Positions 8,518-17,562 of a DNA stretch of 64,000 nt are shown in pieces (positions within the stretch are counted from its first letter, which is position 1; each line of letters begins with the position of its first letter). Source of the DNA: Eubacteriales bacterium (lineage in GTDB: Bacteria > Bacillota_A > Clostridia > Saccharofermentanales > DTU023). The notes under the pieces were generated by a model, which was given only the letters and a program-made list of their open reading frames with translations, was not told where the DNA came from and searched no databases. The DNA lies in the NCBI GenBank assembly GCA_030532185.1, contig JAUNLO010000001.1, positions 62,001-126,000 on the forward strand. Direction: 5' to 3'. Both the position numbers and the translations under genes were made by a program.

Positions 8518-9446
8518 GTTTTGCTGACCGACTTACCCGGAGAGTTCAAGAATTACACAACCCTTCACTTTTAGGTTTAGACCCCAATCTTTCTTATCTA
8601 CCTAAGCACCTGCTGCTAGCCGCCGCCCAGGCCGGCAAGACCGGTCCGGACCTAGTAGCTGCAGCCTTCCTGGCCTTCAACCAAGCTATCTTAGAGGAAG
8701 TCCGTGATATTATCGGGGCGGTCAAATTTCAGTCTGCCTGTTATGAGCAGTATGGAGCAGCTGGCGAGGCCTGCCTCCGGGAATCTATCAACTACGCGAA
8801 ATCTCTAGGCTATATTACGATTCTCGATGCCAAACGCAACGACATTGGCTCCACCGCGGCGGCTTATGCCCGAGCCAGTATCGGAGAGAGCCCCTTAGGG
8901 GACTTAGGAGGACCTGAACCCTCTTATCGGGCCCTAGATGCTGATGCGGTAACCCTCAATGGCTATTTAGGGATTGACGGTATTCAGCCCTTTCTCGAGG
9001 TGTGTCAGAAGGAGGGTAAGGGAGTCTTTATTTTGGTCAGAACCTCCAATCCCTCGGCCGGAGACCTCCAGGATTTAGACCTGGCAGATGGCCGCAAGCT
9101 TTATGAAGCTATGGCTGATTTAGTGGCTAAGTGGGGAGAAGGCTTAGATGCAGGTCAGGAGTTTTCCTCAGTAGGGGCCGTGGTGGGGGCTACCTGGCCC
9201 GCCCAGGCCCGCGCCCTGCGCGAGCGTATGCCCCGTCAGATTTTCCTGATTCCCGGATACGGGGCTCAGGGAGCTAGCGCCCAGGATGCCTTAGCAGGTT
9301 TTCGTGAGGGGCGAGGAGGTATTATTAATGCCTCACGTAGTCTAATGCTGGCCTGGCAGAAGGAAGCCAGCTCTGGTCAAGATTTTGCCCAGGCTACTAG
9401 GAGGGCGGCCTTACGGATGCAAGAAGACCTGCTTGCGGCCCTCTAA
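8511..9446 (+). CDS. pyrF: Orotidine 5'-phosphate decarboxylase (type 2)
   Basis: PyrF decarboxylates OMP to UMP, the last step of the pathway. At 311 residues it belongs to the longer type 2 subfamily, which carries the LLGLDPN start and the catalytic DAKRNDIG loop (D106, K108, D111). IPGYGAQGA matches the phosphate-binding loop. Its start overlaps pyrC by 7 bases and pyrK follows closely, so it is part of a tight operon. Confidence 0.94.
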   Translation: MLSFADRLTRRVQELHNPSLLGLDPNLSYLPKHLLLAAAQAGKTGPDLVAAAFLAFNQAILEEVRDIIGAVKFQSACYEQYGAAGEACLRESINYAKSLGYITILDAKRNDIGSTAAAYARASIGESPLGDLGGPEPSYRALDADAVTLNGYLGIDGIQPFLEVCQKEGKGVFILVRTSNPSAGDLQDLDLADGRKLYEAMADLVAKWGEGLDAGQEFSSVGAVVGATWPAQARALRERMPRQIFLIPGYGAQGASAQDALAGFREGRGGIINASRSLMLAWQKEASSGQDFAQATRRAALRMQEDLLAAL

Positions 9447-9470
9447 GATATGAGCAAGGAGTAAATTTCC

Positions 9471-10274
9471 GTGAGACAGCTGACCCACACTTTAGAACTT
9501 AAAGCCAAAGAAGTCCTCAGCCCTGATAGCTACCTGCTCAAGTTTAAGGCAGGGGATTTGGCGGGCCAGTTCACGCCCGGCCAATTTTTAGAGGCCGATT
9601 GTGGCGGTTACATTTTTCGGCCTTTTGGTTTGATGCATCAAGACCCGGTAGCAGGCGAGCTGTGGTTAGGGGTGAAAGTGGTAGGAGAAAGTAGTCGCTT
9701 TCTAGTTGAGCTTCCCCTGGGTGCAAAAGTAGAGGTCCATGCCCCTTTGGGCCGCGGCTTTCAAGTGGCAAACTTTCAAGAAATCCTGGCCGTGGGTGGG
9801 GGGTCGGGTATTTTTCCTCTTTACGAGGTCCTCAAGACCAGTGCTCAAGAGGGTAAAAGTACGCATCTAGTATGTGGCTTCCGTTCTGAGGCTGAGGCCT
9901 ATCCTCGCCAGCTTTTTAGTACCTGGGCCCAAGAACTCTACTTTTCGTCTGACCAAGGTGGCCTAGACTTTACGGGTCATGCCGGAGCCTGTCTGGACCA
10001 CTTCTTTGCTGAGCGGACTTTTAGGCCCCAAACCCTACTTATTGCCTGTGGGCCCTTACCCCTACTCAGATATGTGCGAGACTTTGCCCAAGCTAGAAAT
10101 TTGGCCTGCCAACTCTCTTTAGAAGAAAATATGGCCTGTGGTCTGGGCCTATGTGCAGGTTGCAGCATTGATATTCGCAATGAGAAGGGCGAGTTGGACC
10201 GGGTACGTTGCTGCGTGGAGGGTCCAGTATTTCCGGGTAATCAAGTTGTCTTCCCCGGAGACCCCTATCCCTAG
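9471..10274 (+). CDS. pyrK: Dihydroorotate dehydrogenase B, electron-transfer subunit
   Basis: PyrK passes electrons from the PyrD flavin to NAD+ through FAD and a [2Fe-2S] cluster. The 267-residue protein begins with a ferredoxin-reductase-type FAD domain (RPFGLM for flavin binding). An NAD domain with AVGGGSGIFPLYE follows, and the cluster cysteines C223, C228, C231 and C247/C248 are at the C-terminus. The start is GTG with GGAG 9 bases upstream. It lies immediately before pyrD, as in other Bacillota with the type 1B heteromeric enzyme. Confidence 0.95.
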   Translation: MRQLTHTLELKAKEVLSPDSYLLKFKAGDLAGQFTPGQFLEADCGGYIFRPFGLMHQDPVAGELWLGVKVVGESSRFLVELPLGAKVEVHAPLGRGFQVANFQEILAVGGGSGIFPLYEVLKTSAQEGKSTHLVCGFRSEAEAYPRQLFSTWAQELYFSSDQGGLDFTGHAGACLDHFFAERTFRPQTLLIACGPLPLLRYVRDFAQARNLACQLSLEENMACGLGLCAGCSIDIRNEKGELDRVRCCVEGPVFPGNQVVFPGDPYP

Positions 10275-10286
10275 GAGGAAGGAAGT

Positions 10287-11201
10287 ATGGATTTTAGTGT
10301 AGAGCTTCTTAATAAAAAACTTGCCAATCCTCTCATGCCGGCTTCTGGCTGCTTTGCTTTTGGCCAGGAAGCTGCCACCTATCAAGATATTAAGCTCTGG
10401 GGAGCCTTAGTTTCTAAAACTGTGACCTTGGAGCCACGGCTGGGCAATCCTGCCCCGCGGGTGGTGGAGACGGCAGCCGGTATGTTGAATTCAATTGGCT
10501 TGCAAAACCCCGGTCTGGAGGTTTTTTTACAGGAAAAGTTACCCTTCATGCAAGCCCATAGCCCCGCGGTAGTTGTCAATATTGCGGGCAATAGGGTGGA
10601 GGATTACGTACAACTCTGTGAACGCTTGGAGGGTCAAGATATTTGGGCAATCGAATTGAATTTATCTTGTCCCAATGTCCAGGAGGGGGGGATGGCCATG
10701 GGCACCCGGCCTGACCTAATCCGGCAAGTTACGGCGGCCTGTAAAGCTGTTACTAACCTACCCCTGATTGCCAAGCTGACCCCCAATGTGACTGATATCG
10801 TAGGCTCCGCCTTGGCCGCCCAAGAGGGTGGGGCAGACGCAGTTTCCTTGGTCAATACCTTTTTGGGCCTGGCCGTCGACCTGCAAAGTCGGAGGCCGGC
10901 ACTGAAAAATGATACGGGTGGCCTTTCCGGCCCCTGCATCAAACCCTTAGCCTTGAGGATGGTAGCCCAGGTTTATCAAGCGGTAGATATCCCGATTATA
11001 GGCTTGGGGGGAATCAGACAGGGGCGAGATGTCCTGGAATTCCTTTTGGCAGGAGCCCGGGCCGTACAGATTGGTTCTGCCAACTTCGCTGACCCTAATT
11101 TGCCACAAAGAATTCTCAAGGAATTGCAAGAAGAATGCGAAAAATTACAAATCTCTTCTTGGGATTCATGGATTGGAGCCTTAAAATACTGGAAGTCTTG
11201 A
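10287..11201 (+). CDS. pyrD: Dihydroorotate dehydrogenase B, catalytic subunit (type 1B)
   Basis: This FMN enzyme oxidises dihydroorotate to orotate and works with PyrK to use NAD+, which suits anaerobic growth. Its 304 residues match the family. The class 1 catalytic cysteine is C128 in ELNLSCPN; type 2 enzymes have serine there. FMN-phosphate contacts are visible in GLGGIRQGRD and ARAVQIGSANF. The ribosome site AGGAGGAAGG precedes the ATG. Confidence 0.95.
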   Translation: MDFSVELLNKKLANPLMPASGCFAFGQEAATYQDIKLWGALVSKTVTLEPRLGNPAPRVVETAAGMLNSIGLQNPGLEVFLQEKLPFMQAHSPAVVVNIAGNRVEDYVQLCERLEGQDIWAIELNLSCPNVQEGGMAMGTRPDLIRQVTAACKAVTNLPLIAKLTPNVTDIVGSALAAQEGGADAVSLVNTFLGLAVDLQSRRPALKNDTGGLSGPCIKPLALRMVAQVYQAVDIPIIGLGGIRQGRDVLEFLLAGARAVQIGSANFADPNLPQRILKELQEECEKLQISSWDSWIGALKYWKS

Positions 11202-11237
11202 GCAAATACACAAAAATTTGCCGACAAGCTTTTTTTG

Positions 11238-11266
11238 CTGACTTGTTTTCCTTATTTACCTATAAT
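11238..11266 (+). promoter_or_regulatory. Promoter for the pyrE-like gene
   Basis: CTGACT (four of six -35 matches) is separated by 17 bases from a perfect TATAAT, pointing to a start near 11273 and a leader of about 54 bases. This gives the pyrE-like gene its own transcription in addition to read-through from pyrD. Confidence 0.6.
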
Positions 11267-11307
11267 ATCCACTAGTGCCCAGGTGCTTGTGCCAGGCAGA
11301 ACTACTC

Positions 11308-11323
11308 AACCTTCTAGGAGGTT
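11308..11323 (+). promoter_or_regulatory. Hairpin covering the pyrE-like ribosome-binding site
   Basis: AACCTT CTAG GAGGTT can form a 6-bp stem (one T-G pair) with a CTAG loop. The AGGAGG ribosome site (11316-11321) is in its loop and 3' arm, 5 bases before the ATG. Pairing would hide the site, so translation may be restrained unless the hairpin is opened. Six base pairs of palindrome around AGGAGG can arise by chance, so confidence is modest. Confidence 0.35.
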
Positions 11324-11326
11324 AAA

Positions 11327-12184
11327 ATGCAAGCTCAGCCCAATATCCTTAGTCAGCTCTTTGAAACCCAAGCCTTCCGGGTAAGTCCCGCCGATCAGGC
11401 CTTTTGGTACACTTCCGGTAAGTTTGGCCCCTTTTATGTCAATACCCATTTTCTTTTTGGCTCTGAAGCAGAAGCAAAACAGCTTTTGTCCAGCATTGAT
11501 TACAGCCTAAATTACCCTCTGGGCTTGGCCCGGATGATTGGGGTAGCCTGTGTCCGCCAATACCACACCAGTGTGGGCTATCGCATGACCATTGACCTTT
11601 TGGCTGAGGCAGCAGCAAATTTGGACTTTGACCTCATTTCTGGGGGGGCTCGTCGGGACTTTTTCTTTTCTTTTGCTTTAGCCGATAAATTAGGCTTAGA
11701 GCATTTAGCTATTTTGAAAGATGGTTCGGTTTACCACTCCAATCATGGTTTTCAGTCTTCCCGGGAACTCAAGCAGGGGGAATTAAGCGGTAAAAAGGTC
11801 CTACATGTAGCTGACCTGGTGACTTCTGCTTCTTCCTATTTCCGCTCTTGGCTGCCCGCCTTAGATTATGTAGGAGCCGAGATTACGGATACCCTGTGTG
11901 TAGTGGACCGTCAGCAGGGGGGAGAGGAACTTTTGGCCAAGCAAGGGGTTAAATTGCATAGCCTTTTGGCTTTGAGTCCCGCTTTCTTTGAGCAAGCAGC
12001 AACTCAAGGGCAAATTGACCAAGGGCAAAAAGCCCAATTGATGCGCTTTTTTGCCAATCCCGATCAGTACATGAAAAGCTTTCTTGAGGAACATCCTGGT
12101 TTCTTGGAGGCTGAGGCTCAAAAAGACGAACGTACTGCAGAACGTGTGGCTCGCTTCCGGGAGCTCGCCTGGGATTTAACATAG
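11327..12184 (+). CDS. pyrE: Divergent orotate phosphoribosyltransferase-like protein
   Basis: This 285-residue protein sits where pyrE would complete pyrC-F-K-D and resembles a long clostridial class of orotate phosphoribosyltransferase. It has the YTSGKFGPFYVNT N-terminal segment (compare the YTSG...SP substrate region of PyrE), SGGARRDFFFS (residues 105-115), and a PRPP-loop-like stretch VLHVADLVTSASS (158-170). The canonical loop reads VVDDVITTGG(S/T). Here the second aspartate and the TTG are replaced, so the match is weak. Both extremities are longer than in the usual enzyme of about 210 residues. It may be the true PyrE or a related phosphoribosyltransferase; a normal pyrE elsewhere in the genome would argue for the latter. 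Confidence 0.6.
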   Translation: MQAQPNILSQLFETQAFRVSPADQAFWYTSGKFGPFYVNTHFLFGSEAEAKQLLSSIDYSLNYPLGLARMIGVACVRQYHTSVGYRMTIDLLAEAAANLDFDLISGGARRDFFFSFALADKLGLEHLAILKDGSVYHSNHGFQSSRELKQGELSGKKVLHVADLVTSASSYFRSWLPALDYVGAEITDTLCVVDRQQGGEELLAKQGVKLHSLLALSPAFFEQAATQGQIDQGQKAQLMRFFANPDQYMKSFLEEHPGFLEAEAQKDERTAERVARFRELAWDLT

Positions 12185-12192
12185 GGATTAGC

Positions 12193-12963
12193 ATGGTCTG
12201 GGCGCTGCTATTATTCATCTTGGTCTTACTCCTATATTTTTTAGGCAGCATTGAGCCCCTAATTTGCCTAGCCTGCGCTCTTTTCGGTCTTCTTTATTTT
12301 GCCTATACCTTTTGGCAGATGCTCAAGCTAGCACGCCAAGAGGAGGATTTAAAGGCTAACTTGAGCCTAAAAGATTTAAGACCTTTTGGTCATGTGAGCG
12401 GCTTGCCCTTAATCAAAGGACAAACTTGTTTTTTAGCCCTCGATCCGGCAGATGATTTATTGATACTGGCCGAAAATTATCAAGTAAAGCTGCCGCGACA
12501 AGCTCTAATTGCCATCATCGAAGTCCGTAAACGGCAGCTAAAGCCCTTTATCCGCGGCCTACAAAGACTGGCTAGTCAGGCAGATTCTCCAAGTGCTAGC
12601 AAGGCCCAACACCTGCTTCACGCATTAAAATTTGCTGTACCCATGGCCTGGAAAGGCTTTTTTCTTCTTGAATTGAGAGGAGAGCACGACGCTAATCTGC
12701 TAATTTTGCGTCCGCTTTGGGGCAGCAGATCAGGAGAAATCTTTGACCAAACTGTCCTCTCGCCTCTACACTTGCAGTCTGACCAAGTATTAACCGAACT
12801 AAGCAGGGATAGTGAGGAGAAGCAGCGAGATAAGCTTAAGGAGGCAGGACAGGAGCTAAGTCCTGCTACTGCTCAGCCTTTCCTGCTCCCTCCTCATACT
12901 TTGCATAAAGTAGATTTAGCTAAACCTGCGCACATAGATAAGGAAGATTATTATGAAAGCTAA
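12193..12963 (+). CDS. Unknown membrane-anchored protein of the moxR operon
   Basis: I do not recognise this 256-residue protein. Residues 1-42 form two closely spaced hydrophobic helices (VWALLLFILVLLLYFLG and LICLACALFGLLYFAYTFW). The rest is a soluble, probably cytoplasmic domain with a basic middle (VRKRQLKPFIRGLQRL) and a charged C-terminal tail. It lies 8 bases after the pyrE-like gene and overlaps the MoxR start by 11 bases. It is therefore translated with the MoxR/DUF58/transglutaminase set and may be a small scaffold for that complex. That role is inferred only from position. Confidence 0.6.
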   Translation: MVWALLLFILVLLLYFLGSIEPLICLACALFGLLYFAYTFWQMLKLARQEEDLKANLSLKDLRPFGHVSGLPLIKGQTCFLALDPADDLLILAENYQVKLPRQALIAIIEVRKRQLKPFIRGLQRLASQADSPSASKAQHLLHALKFAVPMAWKGFFLLELRGEHDANLLILRPLWGSRSGEIFDQTVLSPLHLQSDQVLTELSRDSEEKQRDKLKEAGQELSPATAQPFLLPPHTLHKVDLAKPAHIDKEDYYES

Positions 12964-13903
12964 CGCAGCTGGTTTTAAGCAGTTGAGTGCCCAGATTGAG
13001 GAAAGCCTCAATCAAGTTATGATTGGTAAGGGACCTGTCATCGAGCAGCTCCTCATCGCCCTCGCCGCGGGAGGTCATGTTCTTATAGAGGACGTACCGG
13101 GTATTGGTAAAACTACTCTGGTTTCCAGCTTGGCCAAGTCCTTGAGTCTGACCTACAAACGTATTCAGTTTACGCCAGACCTCATGCCTTCCGACGTCAC
13201 AGGCTTTAATCTCTTCAATCGCAAGACTAACGAATTTGAGTTCCAACCAGGGGCTGTGATGAGCCAGATGGTCCTGGCTGACGAGATTAACCGTACCTCG
13301 CCCAAGACCCAGTCGGCCTTGTTGGAGGTTATGCAGGAAGGGCAGGTCACTGTAGATGGTGTAACCTACCGTTTACCTCAGCCTTTTATGGTGCTGGCCA
13401 CGCAAAACCCGATTGAACATTTGGGTACCTATCCCTTGCCGGAAGCCCAGCTCGACCGTTTCATGCTCAAAATTAACTTAGGCTATCCCAATTTGGATGA
13501 GGAAGTGCAGATTCTCCGCCTCTATGATGAGCAGGATCCCCTGGAAAGACTCCGGCCAGTAGCAGGTGCACAAGAGGTTATTTGGATGCGAGAGCAGGCT
13601 CGCCTGGTGCATTGCTCAGATTCTGTGCGCTACTATATTGCCAGCTTAACCGCCGCCAGCCGTCAACATCCGGCGGTCAAGTTGGGAGCCAGCCCTCGTG
13701 CCTCACGTATGTTGATGCAAGCCTCAAAGGCCAGGGCCTTGCTACGCGGACGGGCATATGTACGTCCGGATGATGTACAAATGGTAGCTTCTGCTGTTTT
13801 TTCCCACCGTATTACCATGCGGCCTGAAAGCCGTCTCAAAAATATCCGAGCTGAAGACGTGGTGAGAGATGTTCTGGAAAGGACACCAGTGCCCGAATCA
13901 TGA
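12953..13903 (+). CDS. MoxR-family AAA+ ATPase
   Basis: This 316-residue AAA+ protein belongs to the MoxR group, whose members act as chaperones in maturing or assembling other proteins. Walker A is DVPGIGKTT (residues 47-55) and Walker B is LADEINR (D110, E111). The sensor segment ATQNPIEHLGTYPLPEAQLDRF is intact. It starts inside the preceding gene and overlaps the DUF58 gene by 4 bases (ATGA). The moxR-DUF58-transglutaminase order is conserved in many bacteria, but the client is unknown. Confidence 0.92.
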   Translation: MKANAAGFKQLSAQIEESLNQVMIGKGPVIEQLLIALAAGGHVLIEDVPGIGKTTLVSSLAKSLSLTYKRIQFTPDLMPSDVTGFNLFNRKTNEFEFQPGAVMSQMVLADEINRTSPKTQSALLEVMQEGQVTVDGVTYRLPQPFMVLATQNPIEHLGTYPLPEAQLDRFMLKINLGYPNLDEEVQILRLYDEQDPLERLRPVAGAQEVIWMREQARLVHCSDSVRYYIASLTAASRQHPAVKLGASPRASRMLMQASKARALLRGRAYVRPDDVQMVASAVFSHRITMRPESRLKNIRAEDVVRDVLERTPVPES

Positions 13904-15108
13904 GCATAAGGCCACGTTTCTTTTATTACCTGCTATTTTGTCTGTCTGCTTGGTTTTTGGGGCATTTTGGTAACTGGGCCTGGTCCAATACCTTATTTGT
14001 CTTCCTCTTACTCCTGCCGCTAGCCTCTATTTTGGCTGCCTTGTGGCATCGGTCACGCATTAGCCTGCAGATGCAGAAATTTGCTGACCAGGTAGAGAGG
14101 GGAGAGGCGGCTAGCTGGCAGGTCCGTTTGAATTCCCGGAGCCGCTGGCAAAAACATTACCTGCAGGGAGTTTACCGATACCAGGCTGCCAGTCCCGCAG
14201 AATATTTAAAACCCTTTCCCTTAAATCCCCGGGAAGACTTAGATTTGCTAATCGAAATTGATGCTCACCATACAGGCCCTCTTAAACCTTTCTCTTTCGC
14301 CCTCAGCCTTTTAGATCCTTGTGGTTTTTTCACCCTGAACTTGGCCAATTTCCTAGCGGAAGATTTTCCGGAAGTTCTGGTCTTGCCCCGCTCTCTGATT
14401 TCCTTGCTCGAGAAGGATGAAAGTAAGGCCTACCTAGAAAGTGGTGAGTCCATTTCCAAAAAGTCAGATTTTGACCTGGATGAGATAGAATTGGTCAGGC
14501 CCATGCGGGAGGGAGACCGCATGCGGGATATTCATTGGAAGGTCTCAGCCCGCATGCAAGATTGGATGGTTCGCCAGTTTGAAAAAGCTGACGAGAACGA
14601 GTTATACCTACTTTTTCAGTTGGCTGACCTGGACCCGCACGATCTACCCAGCGAGGCAGAGCTCAACCTACGTGACCTCCTCTTGGACCAGGTATCGGAA
14701 GCGGCTCAATCTTTCCTGAGCCAAGACTTTAAGCTGGTCTTACGTTTCCGCCGACCCTGGCCCGACCAAGCAGATGCCGACAGCCTCGACCAATATGACT
14801 CCTTACGCCTTAGTTTGGCCAGCCTCCCCTTTGCCCAAAAGGTGGGCTTAGCCCAGCAGCTCAAGGAAGAAGCTGCCCAGCCGGGAGCTCGCTTTTATTG
14901 TGTCTTCTGTTCTAACTTAGACCAAGATTTAACCACAGCCCTCTTAGTCCTTGCCGCTCAGGCCCAGGGTATCCTGCTACGCCTAGTTTATCCTGGCCCC
15001 ACTCCTCCGCACTCTTGGAAGACCTGGATTGAAGATCTCTCTGCAGCCGGTGTGAAAGTTGCCTTATCACGCTTCCCTGCCGGGAACTCCTTGCGAGGGA
15101 GGAAGTAG
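13900..15108 (+). CDS. DUF58 domain protein
   Basis: This 402-residue protein has two N-terminal membrane helices (about residues 8-48) and a periplasm-like beta region. The DUF58 signature MREGDRMRDIHWKVSAR...MVRQFE lies around residues 200-228. The C-terminal part resembles a von Willebrand A-type fold without an obvious MIDAS motif. The family is almost always coupled to a MoxR ATPase, as here with a 4-base overlap. Its function is unknown beyond likely envelope-related assembly. Confidence 0.88.
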   Translation: MSIRPRFFYYLLFCLSAWFLGHFGNWAWSNTLFVFLLLLPLASILAALWHRSRISLQMQKFADQVERGEAASWQVRLNSRSRWQKHYLQGVYRYQAASPAEYLKPFPLNPREDLDLLIEIDAHHTGPLKPFSFALSLLDPCGFFTLNLANFLAEDFPEVLVLPRSLISLLEKDESKAYLESGESISKKSDFDLDEIELVRPMREGDRMRDIHWKVSARMQDWMVRQFEKADENELYLLFQLADLDPHDLPSEAELNLRDLLLDQVSEAAQSFLSQDFKLVLRFRRPWPDQADADSLDQYDSLRLSLASLPFAQKVGLAQQLKEEAAQPGARFYCVFCSNLDQDLTTALLVLAAQAQGILLRLVYPGPTPPHSWKTWIEDLSAAGVKVALSRFPAGNSLRGRK

Positions 15109-15110
15109 CT

Positions 15111-17540
15111 ATGAAGCTCTTAATTAAACGTTCTAGCCAAGACTCCAGGCCCAGTTTGCAAAACAAATGGTCAAGCCAGCTGCAGGACTTTTTATGGTCT
15201 CTGCCCTTTGCCTTAATTTTTTCCCTATCTTGGTCATTTGTGGCAGTGCAAAACCTAGAGTTGGACTTTAATTGGGGAGCTAATGCCCTCTTACACCTGG
15301 TCCTTCTCCTCGTGGGCTACAGTTTAAGTCTGCTGCCCTATCTCAGTCTGGGTATTTTTATCTTGCTAGGCGGGCTGGTCCTAGTCTCCTTTGTGAGTTC
15401 TTTCCCAGCCCTGCTAGCTCTGAAGCAGACTTTACTTCAAGCCTTCTTGGCCGCAAAAAATGCTGCCTTGTGGTCTTTTGAGGCTACCCAGGCCCAAGCC
15501 AGTCAGCCCGAAAATTACCATGTTTACATAGCATTTCTGGCCTGTCTCTTAGCCCTGATTTTCTTGATTAAAAAGCCTTTACCCTTAGTTTTGGCCTTCT
15601 TTTTGCTCTTGCCCTTTTTTGGTGCTCAGGGCGAGCAGGCCAGCAATCCGACATATGTACTGGCCCTCTTGGCCGGCCTGGCAGCTTTGGTATTTGTCTT
15701 TGTTCGTGAGGGTAAACTCCAATATAAAAAACAATTTTCTACCAATCTCCCCCTTATTTTGACCAGCCTGCTTTTGCTCATAACCTTCTTGGTGCAAGCC
15801 CTCTTGCCTCAAGACTTTTTCCAAAATAAAGAGCTGGCCGACCGCATTCGCCAGCTACAGAAACGCATGCAGGCCCCGGAGATTGTAAACTACTATGAAT
15901 TTAGCTTGCGGGATGCCGGCTACTATCCTCTAAACCAGAATCTGGGAGGACCTCTCCAGCTTAATCATGAGCTATATATGGAGGTTACCGGACCGGCCGC
16001 CTCCCTAAGACTACGGGGTGCCCTAGCCGAGAACTACACGGGTACGGCCTGGCTGGGTCAAGAAATGGACCCCAACTATATCTTTGATAATCTCAGCAGC
16101 CATGGTACCCAGGCTGAAGTCTTCTCCTATCCTAGCGTGCAGGGTTCTGCGAGGGCCCTATTTGAAAAGTTATATTACCAAGATAAGGTTACCATCATGC
16201 CCCTCCAACTGCCTGTGCAGGTTATTTTTAACGGCGGCCGTCCTCAGCAGATAAATGAAGCTGATAATCCTGAGCAGATTTATTATTACAACCAGGGCGG
16301 ACAAATCTATGCCAGCCAAGAAATTGTGTCCCCCTATGAGGTGCAAGGCTGGTTGCCCCGGGAATTATCCAATGAAACTAAGTTCTCCCTGCTCCAGCAA
16401 GGAATTAAGGAGGGTCAGCTCAGTCCGGTCCTGCAAGAAAAATCCCAAATCTATCCTGAGCTTGTGGAAGCCTATGATCCTGCCCTTTACGATATTCTGT
16501 ATAGCCAGGAATACCAAGGCCATGCCGCATTGTTAGGAGCCTTCCAAGCCCTAGTTAAGCACCTGCAGGAGAACTATAGCTACAGTCTCGACGTAGCCTA
16601 TCCCGTGCCAAACGAGGACTTTCTGGCTAATTTCCTGCGGGATAAGGAAGGTTACTGTACCTACTTTGCCACCGCTCTGGCCCTCCTAGGTCGTGAGCTG
16701 GGACTTGAAACTCGCTATGTGGAGGGTTTCTTAGTTCCAGGTGTGGACCCAGACTCTTATATAGGGTCTAGGGAGGGCGGCTATATGCGTGAGGTACTCT
16801 CGGATTCTGCCCATGCCTGGGTTGAGGTAAATTTCCATAAATTAGGCTGGTATCCCTTCGATGCCACCCCCGCAGATGTCTTACAGGGTTTCACTAACCA
16901 AGAGGGCGAGGAAGAGGATAGTGCAGAGGAATCTGAAACGACCCAGCCCTCAGAAAGCGAGAAGGCAAGCCCGCCAACTTCTGAGTCTACTACGGCTCCA
17001 CAACCCACGCCTCCGTCTAGTCAGCCCAATCTGCCGGAGCCTCCGGCCCAGGTGGACCCCCCTCGCCCTCTAGCTCCCTGGCTTAAAATTCTTTTGGGCC
17101 TGCTAGCTTTGATCTTCATCCTGGCCTTGCTGTTTTTCTTCTGCTTAAAGCGGGCTAAGGACTACTGGCGACGTAGGCAAGATCCCCAGTACCTGATGGA
17201 CCGAATTTCGGAGCAAGGTCAAGCAGACTTATTAAGACAGATCTGGGAAGATATCAAGCACATGTATCAAGTGGCCGGCTATAGCTGGCAAACCAATCAA
17301 ACCCTCCAGCAGAAATTTGCCAAACTAGATCAAGACTTGCCAGTGAGGGGCTTTAACAACTATAAGGTCTACTTAGCCCTGGAGGAAGCCTTCTTCGGTG
17401 AGATAGATTTACCCCAAGAAAAATTATGGGAGATTTTCCATTACTACCAGGCCTTGGAACTGGAGCTAAAAGACCAGCTGAAAAAAGGCCAGTGGTACCG
17501 TAAACGCTACCTCTGGCCACCAAGGACTGCACGTTATTAA
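15111..17540 (+). CDS. Membrane transglutaminase-like protein
   Basis: This 809-residue protein begins with several membrane helices (about residues 25-235). An extracytoplasmic transglutaminase-like core follows, with the triad C516 (KEGYCTYFATA), H568 (SAHAWVEV) and D584 (WYPFDATP). Next comes a Glu/Ser- then Pro-rich linker (about 600-650), a final helix (LKILLGLLALIFILALLFFF) and a cytoplasmic tail of about 125 residues that matches the DUF4129-like ends of such proteins. The core may act as a peptidase or crosslinking enzyme at the cell surface. It follows the DUF58 gene by 2 bases. Confidence 0.88.
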   Translation: MKLLIKRSSQDSRPSLQNKWSSQLQDFLWSLPFALIFSLSWSFVAVQNLELDFNWGANALLHLVLLLVGYSLSLLPYLSLGIFILLGGLVLVSFVSSFPALLALKQTLLQAFLAAKNAALWSFEATQAQASQPENYHVYIAFLACLLALIFLIKKPLPLVLAFFLLLPFFGAQGEQASNPTYVLALLAGLAALVFVFVREGKLQYKKQFSTNLPLILTSLLLLITFLVQALLPQDFFQNKELADRIRQLQKRMQAPEIVNYYEFSLRDAGYYPLNQNLGGPLQLNHELYMEVTGPAASLRLRGALAENYTGTAWLGQEMDPNYIFDNLSSHGTQAEVFSYPSVQGSARALFEKLYYQDKVTIMPLQLPVQVIFNGGRPQQINEADNPEQIYYYNQGGQIYASQEIVSPYEVQGWLPRELSNETKFSLLQQGIKEGQLSPVLQEKSQIYPELVEAYDPALYDILYSQEYQGHAALLGAFQALVKHLQENYSYSLDVAYPVPNEDFLANFLRDKEGYCTYFATALALLGRELGLETRYVEGFLVPGVDPDSYIGSREGGYMREVLSDSAHAWVEVNFHKLGWYPFDATPADVLQGFTNQEGEEEDSAEESETTQPSESEKASPPTSESTTAPQPTPPSSQPNLPEPPAQVDPPRPLAPWLKILLGLLALIFILALLFFFCLKRAKDYWRRRQDPQYLMDRISEQGQADLLRQIWEDIKHMYQVAGYSWQTNQTLQQKFAKLDQDLPVRGFNNYKVYLALEEAFFGEIDLPQEKLWEIFHYYQALELELKDQLKKGQWYRKRYLWPPRTARY

Positions 17541-17562
17541 AAGCTAAATAGAAGGCCCCGGC

